Assembly (NCBI GenBank): GCA_016125265.1
Contig: WGMC01000041.1
Coordinates: 56,237 to 120,236, forward strand
Direction of reading: 5' to 3'
DNA: 64,000 nt
Source: Planctomycetaceae bacterium
Lineage (GTDB): Bacteria; Planctomycetota; UBA1135; GCA-002686595
Both the position numbers and the translations under genes were made by a program. The notes beneath the pieces were generated by a model that saw only the letters and a program-made list of their open reading frames with translations, did no database searches and was not told the DNA's origin. Position 1 is the first letter of the stretch; every line of letters starts with the position of its first letter. Positions 29,149 to 38,466 of the stretch are shown one piece after another.

Positions 29149-31161
29149 TCAGTAGAGTTGACTCCCGCTGCGAACAGCGTCGAGCGCGTCCCGATCGTGT
29201 CCCCACTCGGCGAGCTCGTCGCGTTCGCGTGTGCCCTGAAGATCCGAGTCGACTTCGTCCGGTCCGCACTCCGGAGTCTCGACGCGGTGGCGGACATCCT
29301 TGGTGGAGGCCGGGAGCGCCAAGTTGAGCACCCGGTGCCCGTCGCACAACACCAGTCCGACGGCCTGCAGACCAGCGATGGCCTCGTCGACCTGCGGTGC
29401 ACCGCTGAAGCGCGTGCGCAGCGCACGCAACGACTGGATGTCGTCGCACGCCGCGAACAACTCCATTTCCAGCCCTGTGAGCTTGTGGACACGCACGCGA
29501 CCCGGCTCCCGGCTGTCGCGGACCTCGATGAACCCGGGACCGCGCAGGTAGACCAAGGCGGCTCGCCTCCCGGGCTGGCGAACGCGTTTCGTCCAGCGCC
29601 TGGTCGCGCGGCGCAACGCCAGCTTCAGCTCGTCCGGAATACCGTGACCGCCGACGTAGTCGAATGAGAAGTAGAACGCGAGCTTCTCAATGTCCGCCGC
29701 TCCGGGCGGAAACACGTACGCATAACTCGAGAGCGCTCGAACGTTCTCCACTCCGAGCTTCTCCGGCTCGAAGTGGAACGGGCTGAAGCGTTGGAGACCG
29801 AACCAGGTCGCACCCTGGGGTGCCGGCAAGTGCGCCAACTTCGGAAAGAGCTCGATCTGCGCCTCATAGTCCTCCGGCCTCTCGCCTGGGAAGCCACACA
29901 GCACGTTCCATTGAAGCCTGACGCCGTACTGGGAGGCCAACTTCAGCAGATAGACGTTCTGGATCGCTGTAACACCCTTGCGCATCAAGCTGAGTGTGTT
30001 GTCGCTCAGACTTTCGATGCCGGGTTGGACCAGCTTCAAACCGGCTGCACGATAGAGCTTGACGTCCTCGCGCTTCAGGTTCGCTTTGGTCTCATAGAGC
30101 AACTCGAGATCGAGGTCGTTGTCACGGAGTCGCGGCAACACACTCTTCAAGTAGGCGTGCGGAATGATGTTGTCCATTCCCACGAGAGTCAGGCGCCCGT
30201 ACCGAGCGGCCAAGGCTACGAGCTCGTCGACCACTCGATCGGGGCTCTTCGCACGATAGGCCATGCCCTCGCCGTTGAGACCGCAGAACGTGCAGTGCTG
30301 GATCTCTCCCCACCAGCAGCCTCGCGAGGAGACGAACGGAACCTGGTTGCACTGGACCTCCGCGCGCGTGCCGCGGGCCCGCTCCAGTTGGGCGAAGTAT
30401 TGGTCGAACTCGGGAAAGGGAAGCGCGTCAAGGTCCTGGACTTGCGCGCCGCGCGACGCGAAGTGCAACTCGCCGTTCGCCTGCCGGTAGGAGACGTAGT
30501 CCCTAGGAGGCTCGGCCACCTCTCCCCGAAGATACCGGACAGTCTGCACGACGCCGAGCTCGGCCTCGCCCTTGTACACGGCGTCGACCCATGGGGCGAC
30601 GCGCAGGACCTCGTCCCCCATCACACCCTCGACTTGCGCTCCTCCAAGGAGGATACGCGCCCGCGGATTGCGCCGCTTGATCGCTCGCGCCGCTGCCAGA
30701 GCGGCAACGAGCTGATTGATGGTGCAAGTGAATCCGACGACCGCGGCGTCGCGGCAGTCCTCGGCCAACTGGTCGCAGATCGCGGGCGCATGCTCGTCTC
30801 GGATCCCGCTGAGCACTTCTCGGTAGTCTTCGCCGAGCGCCTGTTTGATCATCGCCACCTGTGGCGCTGGAAAACCGTCGATGACTTCGGTGGTAGCGTG
30901 GGGAAACTCCTGGGGGAAGGCCGTCTTCGAGAAGGCGAACTCTCCGATCAGCGTCCAGCCGGCCCCGGAACTCATCCGTTGGTAGGTCGACAGGCCGAGG
31001 CGCTCTGCCATCCAGAAATCGGGGTAGACCACACGCGGCGCGATCCCTGCGCGGCGAAGCACTGGGACGATCAAGCCGAACGACGCCGATGGCCGCTCGA
31101 GAATGTCCCACGGCATCCGCACGAGCACGACTTCGCCGCCGTTGGAGTTGTTCTCCGTCAT
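29149..31161 (-). CDS. B12-binding radical SAM RiPP maturase (copy B)
   Basis: The protein is 670 aa with the same architecture as copy A: an N-terminal B12-type domain (EVVLVRMPWDILERP, GFTCTINQLVAAL, LLGGAQVE), radical SAM motif C282/C290/C293 in RGCWWGEIQHCTFCGLNG at identical residue numbers, and a C-terminal winged-helix-like segment (KLTGLEMELFAACDD). A charged tail of about 50 residues is absent from copy A. The ATG overlaps the stop of the CPBP gene before it (ATGA at 31158-31161), and 67 bp separate it from copy A. Two tandem but diverged copies suggest two positions or two reaction types on one peptide. Confidence 0.9.
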   Translation of the reverse strand: MTENNSNGGEVVLVRMPWDILERPSASFGLIVPVLRRAGIAPRVVYPDFWMAERLGLSTYQRMSSGAGWTLIGEFAFSKTAFPQEFPHATTEVIDGFPAPQVAMIKQALGEDYREVLSGIRDEHAPAICDQLAEDCRDAAVVGFTCTINQLVAALAAARAIKRRNPRARILLGGAQVEGVMGDEVLRVAPWVDAVYKGEAELGVVQTVRYLRGEVAEPPRDYVSYRQANGELHFASRGAQVQDLDALPFPEFDQYFAQLERARGTRAEVQCNQVPFVSSRGCWWGEIQHCTFCGLNGEGMAYRAKSPDRVVDELVALAARYGRLTLVGMDNIIPHAYLKSVLPRLRDNDLDLELLYETKANLKREDVKLYRAAGLKLVQPGIESLSDNTLSLMRKGVTAIQNVYLLKLASQYGVRLQWNVLCGFPGERPEDYEAQIELFPKLAHLPAPQGATWFGLQRFSPFHFEPEKLGVENVRALSSYAYVFPPGAADIEKLAFYFSFDYVGGHGIPDELKLALRRATRRWTKRVRQPGRRAALVYLRGPGFIEVRDSREPGRVRVHKLTGLEMELFAACDDIQSLRALRTRFSGAPQVDEAIAGLQAVGLVLCDGHRVLNLALPASTKDVRHRVETPECGPDEVDSDLQGTRERDELAEWGHDRDALDAVRSGSQLY

Positions 31162-31973
31162 CGAACTAGGGTGGCTGGCACCAGAGCGAGTGTGGAAAGG
31201 TTGATGAGCCAATGCAGCACGATCGCCGCAACCAGGCCCCGACGTAGATAGACCGCGATGATCGCGATGGCCGGCAAGAGGCGCGGCGCCAAGGACTCGA
31301 CGAGGGCGTCGAAACTGCCCGCCAGACTCAAGTCCGGCAGGTGCGTGACCGCGACGATCGCGACCACACATGCCGCGCCGATCCCAATCACAAAGCTTCG
31401 TTGTTTCCGGGACTCCTGTGCAAAGCGGCCACCCCGCAAGTTGCGCGCGGCACGCGCTGCCAGCTCGAAGCCGAGTCCGCGCAACGCGATCTCTTCCTGT
31501 ATCGCGAGTCCCAGCAGCCCGATGACAGTGCCCACTGCCAACCCCGGGCTACCCCAGATGTTGCGCGACGGCTCGATTGCTGGCAGTGCTCCGAGCAAAC
31601 TCTGTACGGCTGGCGTCGCAAAACCAAGTGCGGCCGCAAGCACGACGAGCAGGAACACATCGCGGACGGTGAGCTTCCATTCGCCCCACAACAGCCGACC
31701 AACGCTGCCGCACCGTCTCGATCCGACCCGAAGCATGACCCACGCGGCCAATCCCGTGCCGATAGCCAGGAGCGGCAGGAAGTCGCTGACCAGGGCGGCT
31801 CTCCTGGCCGGCGAGAGACCTGGATGGTAGGCCTGCTCGAAGAGCTTGGCGGCCGGGAAGGTGGCAGCGGTGGCCACGGCAACGATCGACACCATGCGCA
31901 CGAGTTCCCCCACCGGTCGCGGATGCGTCCGCGCGGGGACTGCGGTCGGGGGCTTGTCGATTGCGGCGTTCAT
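31158..31973 (-). CDS. CPBP-family intramembrane metalloprotease
   Basis: The protein is 271 aa, typical CPBP length. Spans carry the complete motif set EEIALR (E-E-x-x-x-R), VTHLPD as the second His site and HWLINL (H-x-x-x-N). Its ATG overlaps the previous stop (31970-31973), and its own stop overlaps the start of rSAM copy B. It is the better candidate of the two CPBP proteins for an active leader peptidase, because all three motifs are intact. Immunity to the product is the main alternative role known for the family. Confidence 0.85.
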   Translation of the reverse strand: MNAAIDKPPTAVPARTHPRPVGELVRMVSIVAVATAATFPAAKLFEQAYHPGLSPARRAALVSDFLPLLAIGTGLAAWVMLRVGSRRCGSVGRLLWGEWKLTVRDVFLLVVLAAALGFATPAVQSLLGALPAIEPSRNIWGSPGLAVGTVIGLLGLAIQEEIALRGLGFELAARAARNLRGGRFAQESRKQRSFVIGIGAACVVAIVAVTHLPDLSLAGSFDALVESLAPRLLPAIAIIAVYLRRGLVAAIVLHWLINLSTLALVPATLVR

Positions 31974-34492
31974 CGGCTCGTGAGGAACTCGAAGGCCTGA
32001 TCGTCGTCCCGCGGAACAGAGAACTCGAACGTCTCGATCGTGCCGCCGCCCTCTGGCAGGTACCGCAACTCGTAGCGACCTTCCGCAAGTTCGGTTGTCA
32101 GCGTTCCACCCTCGAACCTGAGCACGCGTTTCCAGCGCGTGGGAGCCACCCTGGCCAGTGCAGGCTCGGCGGCGGGGTTGAGGTTGCGCTCCTGATGGTC
32201 GAACAGCGCCAACTGGCCGTCCGGCGAACCTCCCTGCGACGACGCGACACGCAGCGTGACCGGATGTGTCGGCGGCAAGACCAGCCTCACAGGTGATTCG
32301 ACGCCTTTCGGAACGACGTCGAAGTAGGCGAGGGGCGGGGTTCCATCGCGGTCGGCGCACACCACCAAGGTGCCGACCCACTGTCGCGGAACACCGTCGA
32401 GTTCGAAGTGTCCCGTGGCATCGGTGCTCGCTGCCGGCGCGAATCGACCGGACGGCAGGTAGGGAGAATCGAACGCCCGGGTCGTGAGAGCGATGACGGC
32501 GCCGTCGACCGGGTCGCCTTCAGCGGTCACCACATTGCCGGACAGCGTCGAACCGCGTTGAAGCGCGACCCCGAGGTCCTCCTCCACCGCGAGTTCGAGT
32601 CCTCGGACGTCGATCGGCTCGTAGCCCTCTGCGCAGACACGTAGGAACAGATCGCGTCGGGGGTCGAAGCCGAGCTCGAACCGCCCGGCATCGCCAGCGT
32701 AGAGCGAGGGGGGGCGGAATCCGCCATCCACGTCCGAGAAGAGCGCAAGTTCGAACGCCTGCACGGGCAGTCCTGTGGCCGCGTCGACGACCGTTCCCGT
32801 CAAGACTGGAACCTCGCGGACATCGAACACAACGGGCGGGCCACCGGGTTCTACGCCCGAAACCTCCGCGGGGTCCCCGCGCAGCCTCGCGAACGGGTGA
32901 GTCTCCCATGCCGGTCTCACGACGAAACGCGCCGCGACGACTGGCACGGGGATCTCGAAACGACCGTCGGCGTCGCTGATGCCGATGGCGCCGGTAGACG
33001 GGTCGTCGCCGTCGGCCCACGCCCGTACGGGCAAGCCGGCCAGTGATCGCGTCGCCGCTCCTTGGAAGCGGCCTACGATGGAAGGGGCAAGCCGGCGAGC
33101 CACGAGTTCCACACCGGTCGACGCGAAGAGGCGCGCGGGCCCCAGGCGCCAGCGTTCCCGCATGTAACCTTCGTGCCGGAATACGACACTTGCGACGCGC
33201 GTGTGCACGCTGACGTCGCGCCAGGTGAAGCGTCCCGATGGGTCCGTCGTGGAGCGACGCTCGACTCTGGCGGACAGTCCGGGCACAACCTCGAGTCGGA
33301 GACCTGCACCTACGCGATCGCTCGGCGCAGCCAGATCGTCGAGTTTGAGCCGGAGGTCTGCATTCGGAACTGCGGCGCCGCTGTCGTCCACGAGCCGCCC
33401 GACGACGTCCTTCACAAGGGGCAAAACCAGTTCCACGGGAGCCGCGGGTTCGCCGGTGATCTCGACCCCACCGTCCGGCCCGTAGCCGACCACGCCGCGA
33501 TCGTCGATGACCGTGACAAACACCTTGCCGTAAGGAACATCCTCGAACTGAAACGCGCCCGACGCATCCGTCGTCGTAGACTCGCTCGCGAACACGCGGC
33601 TGCGGTCGCCGCGGAAGTCCGCGCCGGGGGAAAGCAGCACGGTCGCGCCTTCGACACGCGCGCCAACGCTGTCCCGCACGGTTCCATCGAGTCGCGCCGC
33701 CCGGTGCAGGGCGACGCGCACAGCTGCGCCTTCGAGTGGCACGTCTACGGAACCTTGCCACGCCCCCGTGCCGGGTGCCCGGGCGAACAGCCGGAACGCG
33801 CCCACGGGCAGGTTTGTAAACTCTGCCTCACCCGCGGGTGCCGTACTCCGCACAATCGTCCGCACGTCGCGCTCGTCCGACGACAACCACGGTGCTTGAT
33901 CACCGTGTGCCAGCAGCACCTCGACCGTCGCCCCCGAAACAGGCACGTTGGTGTTCCCAGGGCCTGGTGCCTCGACTTGCACGAGTAGACGAGCACCCGG
34001 CAGGAGTTCGATGTCGACGTCCAAGCGTCGGCCAGTGCCCCAATCGAGTTCGCCCAGGAAGGTCGGCGCGTAGTCCGGGTGAGCTACGGCCAGGAAGTTC
34101 GTCTCGCCCGCCGGCTTGGCCTCGAATCGACCCTGCGCGTCGGTTGACGCAGTCACTCGTTCGCCGGCCTTCCCACTTCCAAACGTAACCGTTGCGGCTT
34201 CGACGCCCACGCCGGATCGCCGGTCCGTGACACGACCGCGGACCACGACGCCTTCGCTGCCGTCGGCAAGAAGGCTCGAGTCGGACTCCGGGGTGCGATC
34301 CTCGATCACTTGTCGGGTGTCGGACTCTGCGGCTGGTTCGACCGGGGCGGTGCGAACGAGGGCTCCCGCACGCTGGCTCGCTCCCGCGCGGGCAAACGCT
34401 CGATTCGACGCGTCACGATCGAGCACCCACCAACCGGAAGCGGCGAGTAGGACCGCCCCCACCGTCACCCAAACGGTCGTTGCCCGGCTCAT
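31970..34492 (-). CDS. Membrane-anchored protein with repeated carboxypeptidase-regulatory-like domains
   Basis: The protein is 840 aa. Residues 7-24 form a single N-terminal membrane helix with few flanking charges (VWVTVGAVLLAASGWWVL), so most of the chain is probably periplasmic. It contains about seven beta-sandwich repeats of the CarboxypepD_reg/transthyretin type, recognised by V-x-G-x-V-x-D and TTDASGAFQFEDVPYG or TDATGHFELDGVP. It has no obvious enzyme motif. ATGA overlaps bind it to the ABC gene upstream and the CPBP gene downstream, so it belongs to the operon. A scaffold, receptor or export-accessory role is an inference; such a protein is not a standard RiPP component. Confidence 0.75.
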   Translation of the reverse strand: MSRATTVWVTVGAVLLAASGWWVLDRDASNRAFARAGASQRAGALVRTAPVEPAAESDTRQVIEDRTPESDSSLLADGSEGVVVRGRVTDRRSGVGVEAATVTFGSGKAGERVTASTDAQGRFEAKPAGETNFLAVAHPDYAPTFLGELDWGTGRRLDVDIELLPGARLLVQVEAPGPGNTNVPVSGATVEVLLAHGDQAPWLSSDERDVRTIVRSTAPAGEAEFTNLPVGAFRLFARAPGTGAWQGSVDVPLEGAAVRVALHRAARLDGTVRDSVGARVEGATVLLSPGADFRGDRSRVFASESTTTDASGAFQFEDVPYGKVFVTVIDDRGVVGYGPDGGVEITGEPAAPVELVLPLVKDVVGRLVDDSGAAVPNADLRLKLDDLAAPSDRVGAGLRLEVVPGLSARVERRSTTDPSGRFTWRDVSVHTRVASVVFRHEGYMRERWRLGPARLFASTGVELVARRLAPSIVGRFQGAATRSLAGLPVRAWADGDDPSTGAIGISDADGRFEIPVPVVAARFVVRPAWETHPFARLRGDPAEVSGVEPGGPPVVFDVREVPVLTGTVVDAATGLPVQAFELALFSDVDGGFRPPSLYAGDAGRFELGFDPRRDLFLRVCAEGYEPIDVRGLELAVEEDLGVALQRGSTLSGNVVTAEGDPVDGAVIALTTRAFDSPYLPSGRFAPAASTDATGHFELDGVPRQWVGTLVVCADRDGTPPLAYFDVVPKGVESPVRLVLPPTHPVTLRVASSQGGSPDGQLALFDHQERNLNPAAEPALARVAPTRWKRVLRFEGGTLTTELAEGRYELRYLPEGGGTIETFEFSVPRDDDQAFEFLTSR

Positions 34493-36420
34493 GGGCGAGC
34501 CACCAGTGCAGGGGCGCTGCTGCGCGTGCGAATCTGCGGACCGAACAGCTCCCGGTATTGTTGGTTCGTCTGCAGCAGATGGTTGGGACTGCCACTGGCT
34601 ACGATTCGTCCTTCCTGCAGAAGATGCACCTTCTCCATGCGCTCGATGCAGGAAAGCCGGTGCGAGACGACGAAGAGAAGCAACCCGCGGCGCCGCAACA
34701 ACCGCTCAAAGAAGCGTTCTTCGAGGCGGCCGTCGAGGTTCGACGTCGCCTCGTCGAGCAGCCAGGCGTTCGAGTCGTAGAGGAGCTGGCGCGCAATCGC
34801 GATGCGCTGACGTTCGCCCGCGGACACTTGCAATGGCGCCTCCACGGCGACCTCGTCGGGCATCGAGAACTTCTCCTTGAAGTCCGGGTCCTCGCGACGC
34901 TCTTGCAGAATGCGCTCGACGCGTTCCCTGTCGCGCACTTGCACCACTCCGAGATCGAGTGTCTGCAGTACCGAGTCGACGGCTTCCTGTGGGACCCGTT
35001 CGGGGGAGCGGTAGACGAGATTGTCCCGCAGTGGCCGAGGTAGCAGGAAATCCTGGTGCAGGACTGCGCTGATGCGACGACGGTACTGGCGGACGTCGAG
35101 CTCGCGAAGGTCGCGCCCATCCACCAGGATGCGCCCGGCGGTCGGCGTCAGCAGCCCACAAAGTAGCGCGACGACCGTCGACTTGCCGGCCCCACTCGCG
35201 CCCACTAGACCGGCGGGCTCGCCGCGCACGATTTCTAGATCGACGCCGTGGAGTACCGGCACCGGCGCCACCGGCTTTGGCTCGACCATCTCGCCCCGCT
35301 CGTTCCGGCGGGGCGATGGCAAGTGCTCGTAGGCGAAGTGAACGTCTTCCAGACGCAGGGAATCGATGGCCGGCGACTCTCGTACGATGATCGCCGCCGA
35401 CGAACTCGCGGGAGCGGGAAGCTCGGGTTCGAAGGCCAGAACTTCGAGCAGTCGGTGCACACTCTCTGCGTTGGCTCCGATCGACGTCGTGAAGGAAGTA
35501 GTCTGCTGGACGCCCCTCAGCACTCCCGCACAACAGACTCCGAAGGCTGCGATGTCCTCGATAGCCACGAGCCCTTCACGCCCGAGCATGAATCCCGCCG
35601 CGGCGATCGTCGCCGGGATCAGGCCGCGGAGCAGCGACTGGAGCGTGCGCACGGCTATCCGGCGGCGCTCGAGGGCGACACCGAGTCGTGTGACGATTGC
35701 GTCGCGCGAGCGCAACTGATCAACCTCGCGATCTTCGGCGTCGGAGAGCTTGACGAGGGGCAACGAACGCAGCGTTTCGGCGACCAGCGCGGAGGTGGCA
35801 GCGCCGAGCTCGCCGGACGCGCGTCGCTCCGCGCGGCGGAGCCTGACGAGCCAGAGGTTCGGCAAGAGGCTGATCGGCAAAACGATCAGCAAGACGACTG
35901 TCAATGGCCAGCTCAGGTACGCGCCTACCGCGAAGAACACGAGCGCCGTCAGTGCCTGCTGCCCGATGGGCAATAGATTGTAGGGCTGAAAGACAAGCGC
36001 CTGCCCCAGATCGCGATCGATCCGCGCCTGCCAGTACGCGGGCCCGCGCTGGAGAATGGGACCCATCGGCGCCGCGACGATTCGCTGGAACAGCTCGATT
36101 CGCAGCCGGCTGGAAACTCGAAGTTGTCCGATGCGCCGGGTGTACGAGCGGAACACCGCCGCCGCCTGCACCAGGATGCCGACGAGCGCAACCGGCCCGG
36201 CGGCCTGGCCCACCGCATCGATGGCCCCGTCTTCGCGCGCCTGACCGGCAAAGTAGACGACGTACAGCGGGATGATCGCAGCGACCACGATCGAACCGAG
36301 CCCTAGCACGACATGCGCACCGAGGAGCGGGCCACTGTCGAGCAATCGGGGGAGCAACCGCCTGACCGCTCGAACGTCGTGTGCGATCGATTCGAGCTGA
36401 TGGCGTCCCGGCAGGTTCAC
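34489..36420 (-). CDS. ABC exporter (fused membrane and ATPase domains)
   Basis: The protein is 643 aa, a half-transporter of the ABCB/MsbA type that acts as a dimer. The membrane domain spans about 25-320 with six helices. The ATPase has Walker A GASGAGKST, Q-loop SAVLHQDF, signature VSAGERQRIAIAR (usually LSGGQRQR), Walker B AWLLDEATSNLD and H-loop VVSHRLS. A 40-residue insert (ERREDPDFKEKFSMPDEVAVE) precedes the signature. There is no N-terminal C39 peptidase domain, so leader cleavage must come from elsewhere. Its start overlaps the SPASM gene stop. Export of the modified peptide is the likely role. Confidence 0.88.
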   Translation of the reverse strand: MNLPGRHQLESIAHDVRAVRRLLPRLLDSGPLLGAHVVLGLGSIVVAAIIPLYVVYFAGQAREDGAIDAVGQAAGPVALVGILVQAAAVFRSYTRRIGQLRVSSRLRIELFQRIVAAPMGPILQRGPAYWQARIDRDLGQALVFQPYNLLPIGQQALTALVFFAVGAYLSWPLTVVLLIVLPISLLPNLWLVRLRRAERRASGELGAATSALVAETLRSLPLVKLSDAEDREVDQLRSRDAIVTRLGVALERRRIAVRTLQSLLRGLIPATIAAAGFMLGREGLVAIEDIAAFGVCCAGVLRGVQQTTSFTTSIGANAESVHRLLEVLAFEPELPAPASSSAAIIVRESPAIDSLRLEDVHFAYEHLPSPRRNERGEMVEPKPVAPVPVLHGVDLEIVRGEPAGLVGASGAGKSTVVALLCGLLTPTAGRILVDGRDLRELDVRQYRRRISAVLHQDFLLPRPLRDNLVYRSPERVPQEAVDSVLQTLDLGVVQVRDRERVERILQERREDPDFKEKFSMPDEVAVEAPLQVSAGERQRIAIARQLLYDSNAWLLDEATSNLDGRLEERFFERLLRRRGLLLFVVSHRLSCIERMEKVHLLQEGRIVASGSPNHLLQTNQQYRELFGPQIRTRSSAPALVARP

Positions 36421-38228
36421 TTGCCCTCCATCACTCCCTCGACAGATGCCGCATGGCGGGGTTCTGGGCTCTCGAACTCGATGCGCTCGATCTGGGCCAA
36501 CAATCGATCGCAGAGCAGTTGGATGCGCTGCACGTCGAGGTTCTCGCGCTTGCGCTCATCGAGGTAGGCTTTCACCTTCTCGTACGGCAGGCCGAGCTTC
36601 TTGTACTCCACGATGCACTCCGGCGAAACGCCGTAGGCATCGTTGAATAGGTAGCCGGGGTTCGCCCGGCAAGTCTTGCCGTAGAAGCAGTTGTCGAAGT
36701 AGTCACACGAGTTGCACAGCTTCAGCTTGGGCTGATAGTCCTCGCGCAGGAAGTCCCAGCCGGGCGACGTCCAGATGGCAAGCATGTCGCGCTGGCGGAC
36801 ATTTCCCATCGCGTACCGGCGCGCCCCGACGTAACGCGGGCATCCGTACACCGTTCCGTCGGCCCCCAGGGCCGCCTGGGAGATCGCGGCGGTGCAGACA
36901 TTGAAGCCCGACTTACGGTTGTCCGCGATGCGCGATTTGAAGGTCGACGTCCAATCCTCCTGTCCCTGATCGATCGCGTTGCCGCTGGCTGCGATGCCGC
37001 CGCGTCCCAGCTGTTCGAGTTCGCGAGCGCGGCGGTCCTCGTTCGTCGGCTCCGACAGCGGGAAGGTATAGCTGTCGAACGAGACCTCGACGCCGCGTTC
37101 GGCCCATTTGGCGATCACCGGCGCGAGTTCGTCGGCGAAGCGGACAAGGAAGTCCCGCGTGAAGAAGATCGTTTGTTCGTGTTCTCCGGTTCCGATCATC
37201 TCCCCGGGATGGAGAGAGACGTACGTCACCCCGTACGAGGAGACCAGCTCGCACATGCTGTCGATTTGCTCGACGGTCGCGGAGCGCTCGTGCAGCACGC
37301 TCTCGATGTAGAAGTGGACCCCGTGCTCGCGCAACAGCTTCATTGCGCGACAAACGCGGTCGAAGTTGCCCTTTCGGTTCCGCAGGAAGTCATGGGACTG
37401 GGCTGTGCCGCCGTCGAGCGAAATGTGGATGAGAAAGCGGCTTCCCATCCGCTTCTTGATCGCCGCGAGCCGTTCGACGTTCTCTTCGGTGACCCGGGTG
37501 CCGTTGGTGAACAGGGTCACCGAGAATCGTCGACCCGTCGTCGCGTCCTCGAGGATCTCCCAGAAGTCCGGTCGCATCATCGGCTCCCCGCCGGTGAGGC
37601 GGAGGGACTGCAAGCCGTACCTGTCGAACTGGTCGAACAGATCGTGGAGCTCGGCCGCCGTCAGGTCGTTCTTGGTCGAGACGCTCGGGTTCGATCCCAC
37701 ACTGCAGTGCAGGCATGCGAGGTTGCAACGCTCTGTCAGGTTGATCCCAAGCGTGATCGGGAAGCTCTGCACCACCTTGTCATGGTGTTGCATCGGCGGT
37801 GCCGTGAAGACGATCGCGCCGGCGTCCCCACCGGTCGTGCTCTCCCGTATCAGGTCGTGCTTCATTCCAGCGTCGGTCAGCACGCCCGCAGAGAGAATGG
37901 ACTCCATGTACTCCGCGAGGTCGCGGTTGATCAGCCCGGGATCCGACAAATCGTCGCGGAGCGGCCCCGCGTAGTATGCTTCGACGTCGCCGCGAGAACG
38001 CGGCTCGCAGAAGAACTTCAGCAACACGAACTCGACTTCGCCGAAGTAGTGGGTGTTGTACCGGAGGTGGTCTTTGACGATGAACGGCTGAACCGCGAAG
38101 TTCGCCGATTCGTCGATCAGCGAGAGCCGATCGATCATCATCAGGTTCCGGTCGCGCAGGCGCTCCCACGTCGGAGCAACGGCAAGCGCCGGTGCTTGTG
38201 CCACTGTTTCAGTCGCGCGCTCAACCAT
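36417..38228 (-). CDS. SPASM-domain radical SAM peptide maturase
   Basis: The protein is 603 aa. Residues about 30-75 resemble a PqqD/RRE winged-helix leader-binding element (RLSLIDESANFAVQPF). The radical SAM cluster is C168-x3-C172-x2-C175 (CNLACLHC), followed by LTGGEPMMRPDF and ISLDGG. The C-terminal SPASM part has C445, C463, C505, C508, C514, C520 and C538, enough for two auxiliary FeS clusters. Such enzymes form thioether or C-C links in peptides (sactipeptide/ranthipeptide type) or remodel side chains. AGGAG lies about 7 nt upstream. It is the first enzyme after the Cys-repeat precursor candidate, which makes that peptide the prime substrate. Confidence 0.9.
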   Translation of the reverse strand: MVERATETVAQAPALAVAPTWERLRDRNLMMIDRLSLIDESANFAVQPFIVKDHLRYNTHYFGEVEFVLLKFFCEPRSRGDVEAYYAGPLRDDLSDPGLINRDLAEYMESILSAGVLTDAGMKHDLIRESTTGGDAGAIVFTAPPMQHHDKVVQSFPITLGINLTERCNLACLHCSVGSNPSVSTKNDLTAAELHDLFDQFDRYGLQSLRLTGGEPMMRPDFWEILEDATTGRRFSVTLFTNGTRVTEENVERLAAIKKRMGSRFLIHISLDGGTAQSHDFLRNRKGNFDRVCRAMKLLREHGVHFYIESVLHERSATVEQIDSMCELVSSYGVTYVSLHPGEMIGTGEHEQTIFFTRDFLVRFADELAPVIAKWAERGVEVSFDSYTFPLSEPTNEDRRARELEQLGRGGIAASGNAIDQGQEDWTSTFKSRIADNRKSGFNVCTAAISQAALGADGTVYGCPRYVGARRYAMGNVRQRDMLAIWTSPGWDFLREDYQPKLKLCNSCDYFDNCFYGKTCRANPGYLFNDAYGVSPECIVEYKKLGLPYEKVKAYLDERKRENLDVQRIQLLCDRLLAQIERIEFESPEPRHAASVEGVMEGK

Positions 38229-38432
38229 GGGGCTTCTCCTTTCGGGGCGTACTCGATCCGTCCAACCGGCTCACGTTCCAGTTCTTCAAGGACTCCCGCC
38301 CTGCGGACGGTCGTCGCATGGCGCTCGATCGCTCGATCCGCCGCGAACCCCGTTTGCTCGGGGCCGCAGCGCTTTTTCCGCACAGACGTCCGACCGATCG
38401 CCCGTGCGCGCGGGCCGACTCACAAAACCGTG

Positions 38433-38459
38433 AGGCCCGCCCGCCGCTCACGCGGGCCT
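38433..38459 (-). terminator. Read-through hairpin between precursor and enzyme genes
   Basis: On the minus strand AGGCCCGC pairs with GCGGGCCT across an 11-nt loop, followed after 5 nt by TTTT. It begins 8 nt past the precursor stop and precedes the SPASM gene by about 200 bp. This is the usual device that lets a RiPP precursor mRNA exceed the enzyme mRNA. A second small stem (CTCAC/GTGAG at 38419-38434) overlaps it. No gene is visible in 38229-38432. Confidence 0.6.
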
Positions 38460-38466
38460 TCGCCGC

